Source: Rhynchopus sp. YZ270_cl-10 (lineage: Eukaryota; Euglenozoa; Diplonemea; Diplonemida; Diplonemidae). Taken from it: a stretch of DNA of 64,000 nucleotides. Under the pieces are notes generated by a model. The model did no database searches and was not told the origin of the DNA. It was given only the letters and a program-made list of their open reading frames with translations. Shown here piece by piece: positions 30,326-41,023 of the stretch (position 1 is the first letter of the stretch; every line of letters starts with the position of its first letter). Location: the NCBI GenBank assembly GCA_964035575.1, contig OZ037912.1, positions 434,001 to 498,000 on the forward strand, in the 5' to 3' direction. Both the position numbers and the translations under genes were made by a program.

Positions 30326-33300
30326 ATGACACGCGCCCTTCTCCTCATTGCTGCTCTTCTGCAGCACATCGCCCCTGCACACTGTGCTGTCCCTGCAGCA
30401 GAACGGGCTGCGCTGGTTGCCCTTCATGGTGCAACCTTCAACACACACAAGACTAATGGGAAGTACGACAAGGCGTGGTACCGCTATAAGAACTGGGGCA
30501 CAGGCGACCCTTGCGAAGATGCGTGGCAGGGTGTCACATGCACGGGGTCACCGCACCACATCCTGACACTCTCACTGAACAGCAACCGCCTCGACGGCAC
30601 CGTGCCCGCAGCCCTGGCCGCCCTGACGTACCTCACGACACTCAACCTCGAAGAAAATGCGCTGCTGAAGGGCTCCTTCCCGGAGGCCATCCTTGCTCCC
30701 ATGAAGAGCCTTGCGACTCTCCGGCTTGGGACCGGCCTTTCTGGGACACTTCCCGACATATCAAAGAACATCCCGACACTGAAGGATCTACAGCTCCGCG
30801 GGGGTGGGTGGACCGGGACGATCCCTGCCGGGTATTGGGCAGGGTCGGTGTTGCGTCTTCTCCACATCCACGATACGAGGTTGACGGGGAGCGTTCCGGC
30901 ATTGGACGGGCTTGGCGAGGCGACGGAAGTGGTCATCGCGAACAACGTTAACATGAGAGGGAACGTGCCGAGCGTGGACCCTCTGCGCAAGGTGGTGACG
31001 CTCAACTTTTATCGGAATGGCTTTTCCGGCACGATGCCTAGTTTAGAGAAGCTGGGGGCGCTCAAGACACTGCAGGTATCGCGAAATTCATTGACCGGGA
31101 CATTCCCGGAGTTGACCTCGGGTCCGGTGGAAACTGTGGCGTTTTGTTGCAACGCCTTTGCAGATTTTGCACCGTTGTGGCAGACCCCTCCTCCATCCTC
31201 ACTTAAGCTTGTTGAGGGGTATGAGAACCTACTAACAGGGACGTTCCCCTGCCACATCGTGCAGTTCCCCGCAGGCGAGCGGCTGCGCATGGAGAAAAAC
31301 TTCTTCACCGGAACCATACCCTGTCTCGACAACTTCCGTGCACTCACGGAGCTCCGCCTCACACAGAACGCCTTTGTCGGCACCCTCCCCCCCACAACCC
31401 GCCCCAACGCCGTCGAAGTCCTCGAGCTCGCACAAAACCAAATAGAAGGTACTATACCACAGGGCTTCGTCGACGCCATGGTGTCCTTAAAAAAACTGAG
31501 CCTCTCAGGGAATCAGTTTACCGGAACGCTTCCGACGTTCACCATGAACTATGTATTATCTGAACTGCGGTTATCCAAGCTGGGGAAGTGGCGGAAGGTG
31601 GCACCAGTTGTTACGTCAGATCCTTCCTTTACGGCGGTTGCGATGGATGGGTCCTTAGGGGCGGATGTTGTGTATCCTGCAAGAACAAAGCTTCTTCTTG
31701 ACTTTGGAAGGAACGTCTGCATTGACGGTGCGGTCGTGAGTCTCAGCAAGACGAAGGCTGTGGGGGGGAACATCCGGCGTACTGCAGAAGGGGCTGTGCT
31801 GGACCTGCGTCTCTATCAAGGCAACAAGGGGTTCGACTCCGCAAGCATCGTAGAGCCCTCCCTGCGCAATACCAACGGCAACTCACACCACTGGAGCTAT
31901 TCAGTCCCAGGAGGCGAAAAACGTCTTGGGCAGAACGTCTATTCGCGGCATTTTTATGATTGGCACCCAACCTGCCGGGTAAAGACACGGTATTACGGCG
32001 TATGGTTCGACAGCTGCGAGCCATCGCCCTGCAAGCTCACGGAGTTGACCCTCTATGAGACTGAGAAGATGTCCGGTACCGTGCCCGATCTGTCGGCGCT
32101 AAAGGCGCTGACGTTATTAGATTTGTCGAAAAATGCGTTGTCCGGGACGGTACCCCATTTGGTTACAGGAGCATGGACGCAGTGGATCGACCTGAGCGAC
32201 AACCTGTTGGAGGCGCTGCCGAACAGCTCATTTTGCCCTCAATTTGAAAAAATTAAGAGGGTGAGTTTGCATCACAATAGGCTTACGGGAACGCTGCCTT
32301 CTTTGGAATGTGCACGCCTGTTGGAGACTGTCGAGGTGGGGAACAATCCTTGGAGTGGCACCATCCCGGCACTACCACTGGGCTTGAAGACGTTGAAGCG
32401 GGTTTACGTCGATGCAACAGCGTGCTGCCCATATGGCGACTGGATGAGCACCTGGCTCGAAACCAACACACGGAATTACTACCGCCACGGCACCTTCTGC
32501 ACCCGCTGTGGTACCGGCATCGTCGGCACGCTCCCAGACTTCTCCTACCATGAGGCGCTCTTTGAAGCAGACTTTGGGTCAAACAGCCTCTCTGGTGCGC
32601 TCGAAAAGGTCCCCCATCTGACCCGCATTGAAACCTTCAGTATCCGCGGGAATTTCATAGCCGGTACCCTGCCGTGGAAGCAAATTATTGAGGTGGGTGC
32701 GCAAAACAGTTCGTGCTATGTGAATTCGTGGTGGTTGACGAATAACTCCTTTTGGGGTGAGGTGCCGGATTTGGTACAGCCGCTGGCGACGAGGACGTGC
32801 CCGATTCATATTCCAGGGTCGCGGCGTTGCATCTGCGGGGAAACCACCCACACCAACGACGGCCGCAAAATGTACGATGTCAGCTTCGACGAAAACTATC
32901 TCTGGGGGCCACTCCCGTCAAACCTAGAACGCTCCCAGGGCGCCATCCGGGTACGCCGGAACTGCTGGGACTGCCCCCTCCCTGCTACCCGAGTCTACGC
33001 GCCCACATGCGGGACATACCCTTGCCTATACGACTCAAAGGTCAACACCCAGAGCTCCCCTATACCTACCCACCTTTCTGCGTGGAATTCAGTAAAATCA
33101 TTGTCATCACCTCCTGACTGCAGCAAAGGCGAGACATACCCTCTGTCCGGACCCTCCTGTGTTGCGCCGGAACCGCCCGGTGCATTGTATGAATTTGTAG
33201 CACGGTGCCAAACGGAGACAACATTAACCCGCTTTGAGATTTCCGAGGAGGAGCTACGTGGTGGCACTGATTTGTCGTTGGCTGCGGTGTTTGTAGATGG

Positions 33301-34594
33301 TGCGTCGCTTCCGTTCTTTGCGCCTGGGGTGTTTGAGTGTGGAGGGGGTGTGGGGGCGACACCGTGGGGGCCCAATCCGGTTGCATTCACGCAGATGTTG
33401 CGGAAGGAGATTGTGGACAGCTTTGTGTCCGACAAATCTGAGGCCTTTGGATTCGCAGCGCGTCGTGATATTCTGTTGGGGTTAGGTGCAGCCTCGCTGA
33501 TCCTAGAGGAGATGAACCCTTATGTAGGGTTGCCTAATGCACTGAACGTTGTTCCCAGCATGGACAGCAGGTTTGACATTTCATCCGAGGAGCACATCAG
33601 CTTTGTCCTCCCGGGGCCAATGTTTCTAGCCCCGTTTGGTTCTGGGGAGCTGTTCAATTTTACTATTGTACCCTCTCCAGGGATGTTGGTGGTTCCTGAT
33701 GACATTGTCACCAATGAGCTCGATGTGAGGGACGGAGGTGTCGTCTTTGGAGCAGGACTGCACTATGGGGAGACATTTGCGTGTACTGCATCGGATGCGG
33801 CTTTGGTGCAGTGTATTACCTTTGATGGATTTAATATAACAGAGGATTCACTCAATATGACGTACGACACGCAAAAGAAGGTCTCCCGAACAAGAACCTG
33901 TGGATTTTCTTGCGCATTTCCAACCGCATCGGTGAGGGTTGTGTGCACACCCCAGACCCTCTCCTTCGTTGTGGTGTTGCCTGACTATGAGCTATCGCAG
34001 ATTCAAACCGAAAGCTTTTCCGTTCATTTGACAGCCTCGTGTACGAGTAGTGGGCTGTTGCCGCAGAACACAACAGATGCGCCGCTTGGCGTGACCATTG
34101 AGTCGGAGGTGGAGCCCACTGCGTCGTACACGTTGTCGCTCAGCGCGTCGCACACAGCAACGGAGACGCGCAGTGTCACAGCGAGGTACACAATGACAGA
34201 GACCGTGACTGCGTCGGAGTCGGTGACCCCCGATGCGTTGCCGTTGTGTGTGGCATTTCCGGAGTCGGTGTTCTGTGTGGAGGGTGGGGTAGGTTTGCGC
34301 GCAGGGTCGTTGCCTGTGGCAGGTGTGCTCGTGGCGTTGGGATGTGTGGCGGTGGCAGTGATGCTGCTATGTGCACGTCTCTGCAGGAAAAAGCGTGCCA
34401 GCTTCGCGCCTGTTGCATGCGAAGTGCTGCCGGTCTCAATAAACACCCTGCACCCACCGACACCGCCGGACGCGGGTATCACAGTGCAAGTACGTGCAGG
34501 GTCAGAAGCAGGTATCACAGTGCAAGCGCGTGCAGGGCCAGAAGCGAAACAGCATCTCCTCACAGATATTGTTATCAGTGGGAGAAAGTGTTAA
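30326..34594 (+). CDS. Large leucine-rich-repeat receptor-like protein, single transmembrane segment
   Basis: The ORF is open from further upstream, but the ATG at 30326 begins a clear signal peptide (MTRALLLIAALLQHIAPAHC) and follows an acceptor AG at 30261, so it is preferred; the product is about 1422 residues. After an LRR N-cap (GDPCEDAWQGVTCTGSPHHI) come many plant-type LRRs with the LxGTxP pattern (such as LNSNRLDGTVPAAL and LSGNQFTGTLP). They are interrupted by a cysteine-rich non-LRR region around residues 400-570 and resume afterwards. Residues about 950-1300 form a beta-rich ectodomain. A Thr/Ser-rich stalk precedes the transmembrane segment (VAGVLVALGCVAVAVMLLCA, about residues 1331-1350). 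The cytosolic tail is only about 70 residues and contains a tandem GITVQVRAGSEA/GITVQARAGPEA repeat, without kinase. It is probably a surface recognition protein; the ligand is unknown. Confidence 0.88.
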   Translation: MTRALLLIAALLQHIAPAHCAVPAAERAALVALHGATFNTHKTNGKYDKAWYRYKNWGTGDPCEDAWQGVTCTGSPHHILTLSLNSNRLDGTVPAALAALTYLTTLNLEENALLKGSFPEAILAPMKSLATLRLGTGLSGTLPDISKNIPTLKDLQLRGGGWTGTIPAGYWAGSVLRLLHIHDTRLTGSVPALDGLGEATEVVIANNVNMRGNVPSVDPLRKVVTLNFYRNGFSGTMPSLEKLGALKTLQVSRNSLTGTFPELTSGPVETVAFCCNAFADFAPLWQTPPPSSLKLVEGYENLLTGTFPCHIVQFPAGERLRMEKNFFTGTIPCLDNFRALTELRLTQNAFVGTLPPTTRPNAVEVLELAQNQIEGTIPQGFVDAMVSLKKLSLSGNQFTGTLPTFTMNYVLSELRLSKLGKWRKVAPVVTSDPSFTAVAMDGSLGADVVYPARTKLLLDFGRNVCIDGAVVSLSKTKAVGGNIRRTAEGAVLDLRLYQGNKGFDSASIVEPSLRNTNGNSHHWSYSVPGGEKRLGQNVYSRHFYDWHPTCRVKTRYYGVWFDSCEPSPCKLTELTLYETEKMSGTVPDLSALKALTLLDLSKNALSGTVPHLVTGAWTQWIDLSDNLLEALPNSSFCPQFEKIKRVSLHHNRLTGTLPSLECARLLETVEVGNNPWSGTIPALPLGLKTLKRVYVDATACCPYGDWMSTWLETNTRNYYRHGTFCTRCGTGIVGTLPDFSYHEALFEADFGSNSLSGALEKVPHLTRIETFSIRGNFIAGTLPWKQIIEVGAQNSSCYVNSWWLTNNSFWGEVPDLVQPLATRTCPIHIPGSRRCICGETTHTNDGRKMYDVSFDENYLWGPLPSNLERSQGAIRVRRNCWDCPLPATRVYAPTCGTYPCLYDSKVNTQSSPIPTHLSAWNSVKSLSSPPDCSKGETYPLSGPSCVAPEPPGALYEFVARCQTETTLTRFEISEEELRGGTDLSLAAVFVDGASLPFFAPGVFECGGGVGATPWGPNPVAFTQMLRKEIVDSFVSDKSEAFGFAARRDILLGLGAASLILEEMNPYVGLPNALNVVPSMDSRFDISSEEHISFVLPGPMFLAPFGSGELFNFTIVPSPGMLVVPDDIVTNELDVRDGGVVFGAGLHYGETFACTASDAALVQCITFDGFNITEDSLNMTYDTQKKVSRTRTCGFSCAFPTASVRVVCTPQTLSFVVVLPDYELSQIQTESFSVHLTASCTSSGLLPQNTTDAPLGVTIESEVEPTASYTLSLSASHTATETRSVTARYTMTETVTASESVTPDALPLCVAFPESVFCVEGGVGLRAGSLPVAGVLVALGCVAVAVMLLCARLCRKKRASFAPVACEVLPVSINTLHPPTPPDAGITVQVRAGSEAGITVQARAGPEAKQHLLTDIVISGRKC

Positions 34595-35405
34595 GGGGTG
34601 AAGGCTGGATTGTGTGATGCGAAAAGAAACGGTCGTAACATAAGGTGTTAATGTGACATTGGGTAAGCTTTTTTTTGTGGGAAGATGTGTTGAATTATTT
34701 GGGGGGTTTTTTTGGGGTGCGTTTCGTGTTATCTTGACTGGGTTTTTTGTGCTGTGTGTTGATAAATTATTGGAGTGTTGTCGCCTCGGTTGTGTTGCCA
34801 CAGTTGTGCAATCACCACTTTTTTCTTTTATCTCCGAAAGAGTCCTTCTTCTTCTTCAATCATCGTCTGTCTGGTTCTCATTGTGAAGTATTTCCCCCCC
34901 TCTCTTAGCCAAAGTAGGTTTGTTTAAAACTTTCGTAATTTTTTTGCGGTATTTTTTTTTTTGGTTTTATCGTGTGACCAAAAAATGTTCAAGAATCATC
35001 CAACAGCTTTCAACAACCCCCCTGTACACACAGCACTTCGTTGTGCCTGCTGAATGTGTCCTATCGAGAGTGGCTTTTGATCTGAGAATCTCAGAAGAAA
35101 AAAAAAAAACAGCCGTGCAAAGGGTCAGATCCCCTGAGGCTGATATGTTTGAAAATCAATTAATGGGGGTAAATACCTCAGCGGAATATTGGTCCTTCAG
35201 GTGTCGTGTGTGCGTTCATTCACCCACCTCCGACGCCTCAGGCAATCTGCTCTGTTTTAGTTTAAGGTTTCCTTTTTACATCTACTGCTGTAGACCGCAG
35301 GGTACTTTGTGGTTTCATCCAGATGGCTGGCATCGTACAAGTGGGTCAGTAGGGAGGTGCCTGTATCGATAACTACAGCTTTAATTTTATTTTTTCTCTT
35401 TTTTT
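34595..35405. other. Intergenic with families 6 and 1
   Basis: A family 6 copy in reverse orientation lies at 34752-34825 (GATAAATTATTGGAGTGTTG). A family 1 copy lies at about 35275-35375 (GATGGCTGGCATCGTAC, GGTGCCTGTATCGATAACTA). The rest is T-rich; a short ORF at 35040-35270 is not convincing. Confidence 0.5.
35275..35375 (+). repeat. Short interspersed repeat, family 1
   Basis: TACTGCTGTAGACCGCAGGG, ATCCAGATGGCTGGCATCGT, GGGAGGTGCCTG and ATAACTACAG. Copies at 37555-37612 (interrupted by a transposon) and 48525-48620. Confidence 0.75.
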
Positions 35406-35409
35406 TTTT

Positions 35410-35907
35410 CCCAACCTTCCTGTATACACGCGTCAGCAACCAATACAGGTAGTGTATTGAAATGATTCTGGGGGGGGGTAAGGGGTCTAATTTTAATTTC
35501 GTCGATTTTGAGAAAAATTTTGGCCAAAAATGGGCCCCACGTATAAGGAACCGGGCTCATATTTCTCAAAATTTAAGTGGTCAAAAAATTGTCCAATTTT
35601 CCGAAATGACCCCACCGCTGCACGGGCGGAGCCCAAAAATGCAAATAAGCCACTTTTTCCCAACCTTCCTGTATACACGCGTCAGCAACCAATACAGGTA
35701 GTGTATTGAAATGATTCTGGGGGGGGGTAAGGGGTCTAATTTTAATTTCGTCGATTTTGAGAAAAATTTTGGCCAAAAATGGGCCCCACGTATAAGGAAC
35801 CGGGCTCATATTTCTCAAAATTTAAGTGGTCAAAAAATTGTCCAATTTTCCGAAATGACCCCACCGCTGCACGGGCGGAGCCCAAAAATGCAAATAAGCC
35901 ACTTTTT
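35410..35907. repeat. Tandem duplication, two units of 249 bp
   Basis: Unit 1 (35410-35658) and unit 2 (35659-35907) appear identical over their whole length, from CCCAACCTTCCTGTATACAC to AATAAGCCACTTTT. The unit contains the CGAAATGACCCCACC motif seen in several mobile elements here. Identity indicates a very recent duplication or an assembly artefact. Confidence 0.9.
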
Positions 35908-36193
35908 GGTTTCATTGAAATGATGCGGCTGACACTGAGGAATTATGGTTTACGGCGTCCCATTGAGGGGGCGAACCTTTTTAATTTTTTGTTCTCTTGA
36001 AATGTGTAATTTCATGTTTTCGCGAAAAAAATGCGAACTGATCCTACGAGGGTTGAAGGAAGGTGTGTGGAAAACAATAATAACAAGAACAACTAATTGC
36101 TAAGAAAAAACTGGGGTGTGCTGTGGATAACTCCGCGCGATTTTCGAAACCACCATAGCATCCTGGCGATTTTCTGGAGTTGCTGATGTGACG

Positions 36194-36408
36194 ATGCCTG
36201 GTGCGATCGACGACGTGTTGTCGTCTGTGCATTATGTGTTCCTTCCGCACTGCTCTGATGACGACGACGATGCGTGGGAGCCTGTGGACGACTACGAGCT
36301 GGAACATGCCGAGGCCGCGCGAGCGAATGGTTATCGAGCCTGCCGAGACTACGTCCAATAACGCGATCGAGCAGATGGTGCTGGACGAAGAGGCCAGCCC
36401 CACTGTTT
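36194..36408 (+). pseudogene. GC-rich acidic ORF remnant of unknown origin
   Basis: From ATG 36194 a 55-residue acidic product reads MPGAIDDVLSSVHYVFLPHC, then five Asp and WEPVDDYELEHAEAARANG, to the TAA at 36361. A second frame, ATG 36307 to 36408, reads RERMVIEPAETTSNNAIEQM then VLDEEASPTV. Both have coding-like codons and GC content far above the flanks. This suggests one former C-terminal exon broken by a frame change, perhaps the tail of a transposon or host protein. I do not recognise a family. Confidence 0.4.
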
Positions 36409-36462
36409 AAAAGTTTCAGATCCGCCTGCATCCCAGTGGGTCCAGCGTACGAAGAGCGTTTT

Positions 36463-36562
36463 AGCATACCTGCAGAAGAGCAGAATGCTGGCGTGTTGTA
36501 GATTATATTTTTTTCAGAGTGGAGTTCCACAGCACACCCGGTTTTTTTTCCGATAGCAATTA
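36463..36562 (+). repeat. Short interspersed repeat, family 7
   Basis: CTGGCGTGTTGTAGATTATA, AGAGTGGAGTTCCACAGCAC and CGATAGCAATTACTTG. It directly follows the coding remnant above. Confidence 0.7.
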
Positions 36563-36653
36563 CTTGTTTTTGTTGACGCGTGCAAGGCGCATATTTCAAT
36601 TTTTTTTGTTTCAAAGGTGAGTAAGTTCATCTTATAAAATTATCTTCGTTTAA

Positions 36654-36752
36654 GATACATACACGGTAGTCTGGCCGACTGTGCTAAGAACTGTGCCAAG
36701 AAAATTCAGGATTTTCAAAAGTCTGGCAGAGTCGGCCAGACTACCATGTATC
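36654..36752. mobile_element. Small hairpin MITE (about 99 bp)
   Basis: GATACAT...ACGGTAGTCTGGCCGACT on the left is mirrored by AGTCGGCCAGACTACC...ATGTATC on the right. The centre holds AAAATTCAGGATTTTC. A target duplication could not be decided. Confidence 0.75.
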
Positions 36753-36869
36753 AAGATAAGGGGAAGAACGGGGTTAAGGGGCTAAGGGATGAAGCAATAT
36801 CCAAAGCCAAGTCAGTTATTTTTTTCCTGCAATCAAACACCTTTTTTTTTTTGTTCAGAGTCTTTTGTG

Positions 36870-37483
36870 CAGGGTCCTAGCTTGGTTTTGAAAAAAAATG
36901 CCAAATCTGGGTCAGAATTTTTTTTTTGGGTCAGCAGAGGTTTTGGGCCTTGGGGGGCTTGTCTTGGCTTTTTTGGGTTTTCCGAGCTCTACCCTCACTG
37001 TGGTGGGGTCATTTCAGAAAAATGGACAAGTTCTTGACTGATACAAATTTTGGTCACTACGACTAGTGAGTTGCTCACAACGTTAAATGGAACTCTACTA
37101 TAACCATAAAAATCACTCCCCGTTCATAGATCACCCAACACAAAATATATAAAATGGCGCCGCAGGCGAAAAAAATTAGGGTACGGTGTAAAAATGTAGC
37201 TTTTTACACCACAGAGTCACTCTACGAACCCTTTTTTGCGGAGCAAAAAAGGAAAAATGGCGCCGCAGGCAAAAAAAATTGGGCCCAGCCCTGGACGGTG
37301 CCGGATTTTTTTGTCGATATTTTTTTCTTACCCAGAAATGGTGGTGGGCCCCCCAAAGAGGGAAAAAAATCAGAATTTCCCAATTTCCAAATTAATTAAT
37401 TCCCTTTTTTTTTTTTTTTCGTGGGTCGCGACCCAGGCACTTGGGTCAGCTTGACCCACTGACCCAGGCAAGCTAGGACTCTG
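36870..37483. mobile_element. hAT-type MITE, family D (614 bp)
   Basis: Ends CAGGGTCCTAGCTTG and CAAGCTAGGACTCTG, with an exact 8-bp duplication CTTTTGTG (36862-36869, 37484-37491). The interior has two copies of ATGGCGCCGCAGGC (about 37153 and 37257) with GGTACGGTGTAAAAATG between them. A related internal block occurs in the element at 55797. No coding capacity. Confidence 0.9.
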
Positions 37484-37554
37484 CTTTTGTGTGTTTTCCA
37501 ACCCCCTCCTTTTTAGTCACTGTCATGAGAGGGCTTTGTATTTCAAGTCAACCT

Positions 37555-37612
37555 TTTTTTTTGTGCTTTCATCCGGATGGCTGGCATCGTACGAGGTGCC
37601 TGCATCAGTAAC
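37555..37612 (+). repeat. Family 1 short repeat, interrupted at 37612
   Basis: GCTTTCATCCGGATGGCTGG, CATCGTACGAGGTGCCTGCA and TCAGTAAC, continuing at 40286 with TCAGTAACTACCA on the far side of the inserted element. Confidence 0.8.
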
Positions 37613-37818
37613 CAGGGCATATCCTAAATATGAGGTCTGAGCGGCCAAATTTGCCAAAAGGGTGCAAAAAAAAGGGGCGGATTTTTTTTTGATTTTTTTT
37701 CCAGGTTTCGTCGTTGGTGGCGCTTTTAAACATCGGCATTTGCATTCCGGAATCCGTCCGGCCAGTGGTGGGGTCAATTTGCCGAAATGGACAAGTTCTC
37801 GTTTTTGGTCAATTTCCG

Positions 37819-37918
37819 CACAGTACACAGTACACAGTACACAGTACACAGTACACAGTACACAGTACACAGTACACAGTACACAGTACACAGTACACAG
37901 TACACAGTATACAGTACG
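37819..37918. repeat. Heptamer microsatellite (CACAGTA)n, about 14 units
   Basis: Uninterrupted except for one ATACAGT variant near 37905. The same heptamer is found in MITE B. A short further piece lies at about 38378-38400. Confidence 0.95.
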
Positions 37919-38858
37919 GGGTCCACCAATCGTTTGGATTGTCGAGTCACCAAAGTGTAAGATTTTTTCGGCATTGGAAAGATTGGGCCATTTCTGAGAA
38001 CTTCAATAAATCAGATCTCTGAGAGATTTGTTTTTAATTCCCATTTTCATGTCGGGAGTTTACGTGGAAACGCCTTTGAAACCGTGCGTTCTTTAAGGAT
38101 TCTATAGGCAAAACAGGCGTTTTGCACCAAAAACCACAAGTTTCAACACAAAACCCGGTTTTTTTTTTGGCCCAGACCCGTGTATATGGCGCCGAAATCA
38201 CGCTTGCGCGTTATCAGAACCCTGCGTGGGCCACACACGGTCGTGCACACGTGCCCTTTGCCTTGTCACACAACCCACGTTTTCACACCCAAAACGACAA
38301 AGCCGTTTGTGGGCAAAAACCACCCAAAAACCCACACACAGGGGTTTGCGAGTGTTAAGGATTAGCAAACTCAAATATACAGTACACAGTACACAGGTAC
38401 ACAAAAAACTAGAACACGACACTTCGCTGCGACCACGGGCCACCCCATAGGGGGTGAATTTTTTTCACACCGAAAATGGTGTTTTTGGACTGTTTCGCAC
38501 CAGATCTGAACAAGATAAAACAAAAAGCTTGCGTTTCTTTTATCGAACAGATTTTATTCTCCGCCCCGTACCCAAAACATAAACACCACTGTGAATCAGA
38601 AAAAATATTTTCCCTTTTCTTTTTTCTTCCACACACGCTTGTTTTTGTGCTTCGTTCATTTTTTATTAAAAAAGCTTTTTTTGCCCTTGTTTCGAGTGCG
38701 AAACGTTTCTCCATGTATTGCACGGGAAACAACATGACAAACAGGTGCAGGGTGGTTCCGTGCTTACCATAGAACCTGGCACCTTGTGTGTCTCCCAAAA
38801 ACCAAAAAAGCGTTGTGTGTGAAGTTTTGAAGGAAGGAAAAATAAAATTTCCAAATAT

Positions 38859-40114
38859 GGTGTGGCGCGTTACCCTACTTTTCAAGTACATACACACTAC
38901 ATAAGAACTACACAAAAATGACTTTTTTTTGGGGGTGTTTAAGGGAAAAAATATTTTTTAGAAGTGACCTTTTTTTGGGGGGTCCGGGGCCGGAAAATTT
39001 TTTCACCAATTTTTGCCTACAAAAAATCGGGAATTTTTTTTTTTTGTTTCGGTTCTTCCGAGTCTGTGCGTGCTGTGATGGGGTCACTTTGCGCTGAGAA
39101 ATGAGTACTTTTGACCTAAAATGCATGTGTCAGTTTTATACAGGCCATTTTCAGGTTTTGTGTGCAAAATATGCTCAGTACTTGACTTTGAAGGAAAAAT
39201 GCAAAGTGAACGTGGGAGCAGTTAGCATAGCTGCGAACTTTGCTGCATGTTGTGACCCACCATTTGACGGACGGAGCTCGTAGAACCCAATGAGGAGTGA
39301 GAAAGAAGGACATGGTCAAATAAAAAAGTAGCGTACCGTGCGCCTGCGGCGCAAGCTTGCATTCCACCCTCCCCATGACATAGCTTGGCTGTAAAACAAA
39401 GTGCATTTTTAAGCGCAATTTTTTGAAATGTTGCGTACCGTGGCTTCGCCAGAACGCAGTTTTCTCGAAGTCTTCTTGCTCTTGAACATTGCAAGTCGGA
39501 AAATGGGATACTCTCGCACGGGTTTTGGAGGCTGCGGTCGTGCACTCCCCGTCTTCGGTTGCTGTTGAACGAGGATTCTCTCTCCTGGACCACATCTACG
39601 CAAAGAGACGCCACCGCCTTTCTCACAGCACTATTGAGAAGCTGATGATTCTTCATGAACAGGCGCCCGAGTTTAATACCGAAGAGATGGGGAATATTCT
39701 TGAACACGCCGTTGTCCTGTTTCTCAGCGACAAGCGTCACAGGTTCAAAAGAAAACGGAGGGCGGAGGAGTTGGAAGACTTCGCTTCCCCCGTATTTGTT
39801 TCCGGAATTGAGCTTATGAGGACCTTTTTCGCGCGCAGCGCGTATGTTCGAAACGTATCGTGGGCAAAAAAAAATCATGATTTTCACCACCAGCCATGGA
39901 CCAAGGTCGAAAAATGTCTGATTCCTGTGTAGAAAAACCCGTAAAAAAACCGGAATTCCAAGCCCGAAAGTGCGATTTTTGTAGCTGTTTTGTAGCGTCA
40001 GGCCTGCTCTAACACAATGGGTGGGAAAATTTTTTTTACCCCCCCTTTTTACAATACATGAGCACTACATAAGAACTACACAAATATGACTTTTTTTTTG
40101 GGGCGTGCCACACC
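38859..40114. mobile_element. Inner element with GGTGTGGC ends
   Basis: Starts GGTGTGGCGCG and ends CGTGCCACACC. The subterminal sequence TACATAAGAACTACACAAA occurs inverted near both ends. The left 600 bp is homologous (reverse complement) to 47480-48112, so this and the element at 46002 are one family. No convincing target duplication. It contains the transposase remnant below. Confidence 0.7.
39489..39932 (+). pseudogene. hAT transposase C-terminal dimerisation domain remnant
   Basis: The open stretch reads VHSPSSVAVERGFSLLDHIY, then AKRRHRLSHSTIEKLMILHE. This is the C-terminal hAT dimerisation motif (S...ERxFS...KRxRLxxxxxxxLxxLxx), followed by about 80 charged residues. The catalytic core is absent upstream, so this is a truncated relic. 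GC content and codon use are coding-like. Confidence 0.8.
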
Positions 40115-40293
40115 AAAATATTTTTTTTACGGGCACTTTTGTCAAGTAGGTTTCCCCTTAGACCCCCTAGACCCCTCGTGCAAAAAAAAAGGGGCAACGT
40201 GGGACCTTATAGCCGTGCAAAAAAAAGGGGCGCACTTTTTTTCAAAAACCCGCGGGTACCGGGTACAGACTTAGGATATGCCCTGTCAGTAAC

Positions 40294-41023
40294 TACCATT
40301 TTTTTTTTTTTTTTTTTTGAAAACTTCACACTCCCTTATCTTTTTTAACGAGAGCCACTTTCTCAGTGGAAAAAAAGTAAAAAAAGAGGGGAAGAACGGA
40401 CGTTTCAAAAAAAAAAAACAAAACAAAACGACATGAAAGAGGAAGGCGAGAAAAGGGGCGAAATAGCATCAAAACCCCCCCCCCCCCCCCCAACACATAA
40501 CACACGAAACTCTCTCTCTCTCTTACCTTCTTTCTCAACCAACCCTTCTTTTCTTCAGACGCCAACCACAAACGGGGCCACCACCGATCCCTACCAATGT
40601 ACCAACACACACTATCACGAGATGGATTTTGCATTTCACTTTTCACTTTTCACGACCCACCTCTTTCTTAAGGCCACTCAGTCAGAAGGTATGACACATA
40701 CCAGTTCCTTTCCGACTGAGATGCGTTTTAACACGTTGCAACTCCTCTTTTGGTGTGATTCAGGGGGTACGGACAACCCACGGAAGAACCACGGGGGAAC
40801 CACGGAGAACTGTTTCGGGCTATATTAAGATTTGCGGGGCACCTTCGGGAGAACCACGGAGAATCCGTTTGGGTGATCACAACAACAGTCTTTTCTTTCC
40901 CTTTTAAAACATCTTCTCCCCCCCCTTTCACCCTCCCCCCAACCCTCAGGGAAGTGGAGACATACACAAGCGTTCTTTTTTTTTTCTTTTTTCTTTTTTC
41001 TTTTGATTCTCCCCCCCTCTACG
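40294..41023. other. Intergenic upstream of the GT8 gene
   Basis: Poly-T, a 16-nt poly-C (about 40477) and a CT run. AACCACGGAGAA recurs near 40798 and 40851. GACTGAGATGCGTTTTAACA at about 40718 is shared with about 56364. A pyrimidine-rich leader leads to the ATG. No coding-like ORF. Confidence 0.45.

Larger units (their letters stand above)
37613..40285. mobile_element. hAT-type element with nested insertion (2673 bp)
   Basis: Ends CAGGGCATATCCTAA and TTAGGATATGCCCTG are inverted repeats with an exact 8-bp duplication TCAGTAAC (37605-37612, 40286-40293). The site is inside a family 1 repeat, whose two halves rejoin across the element, which proves insertion. It carries a CACAGTA array and the inner element 38859-40114. 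No full transposase is present. Confidence 0.9.
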
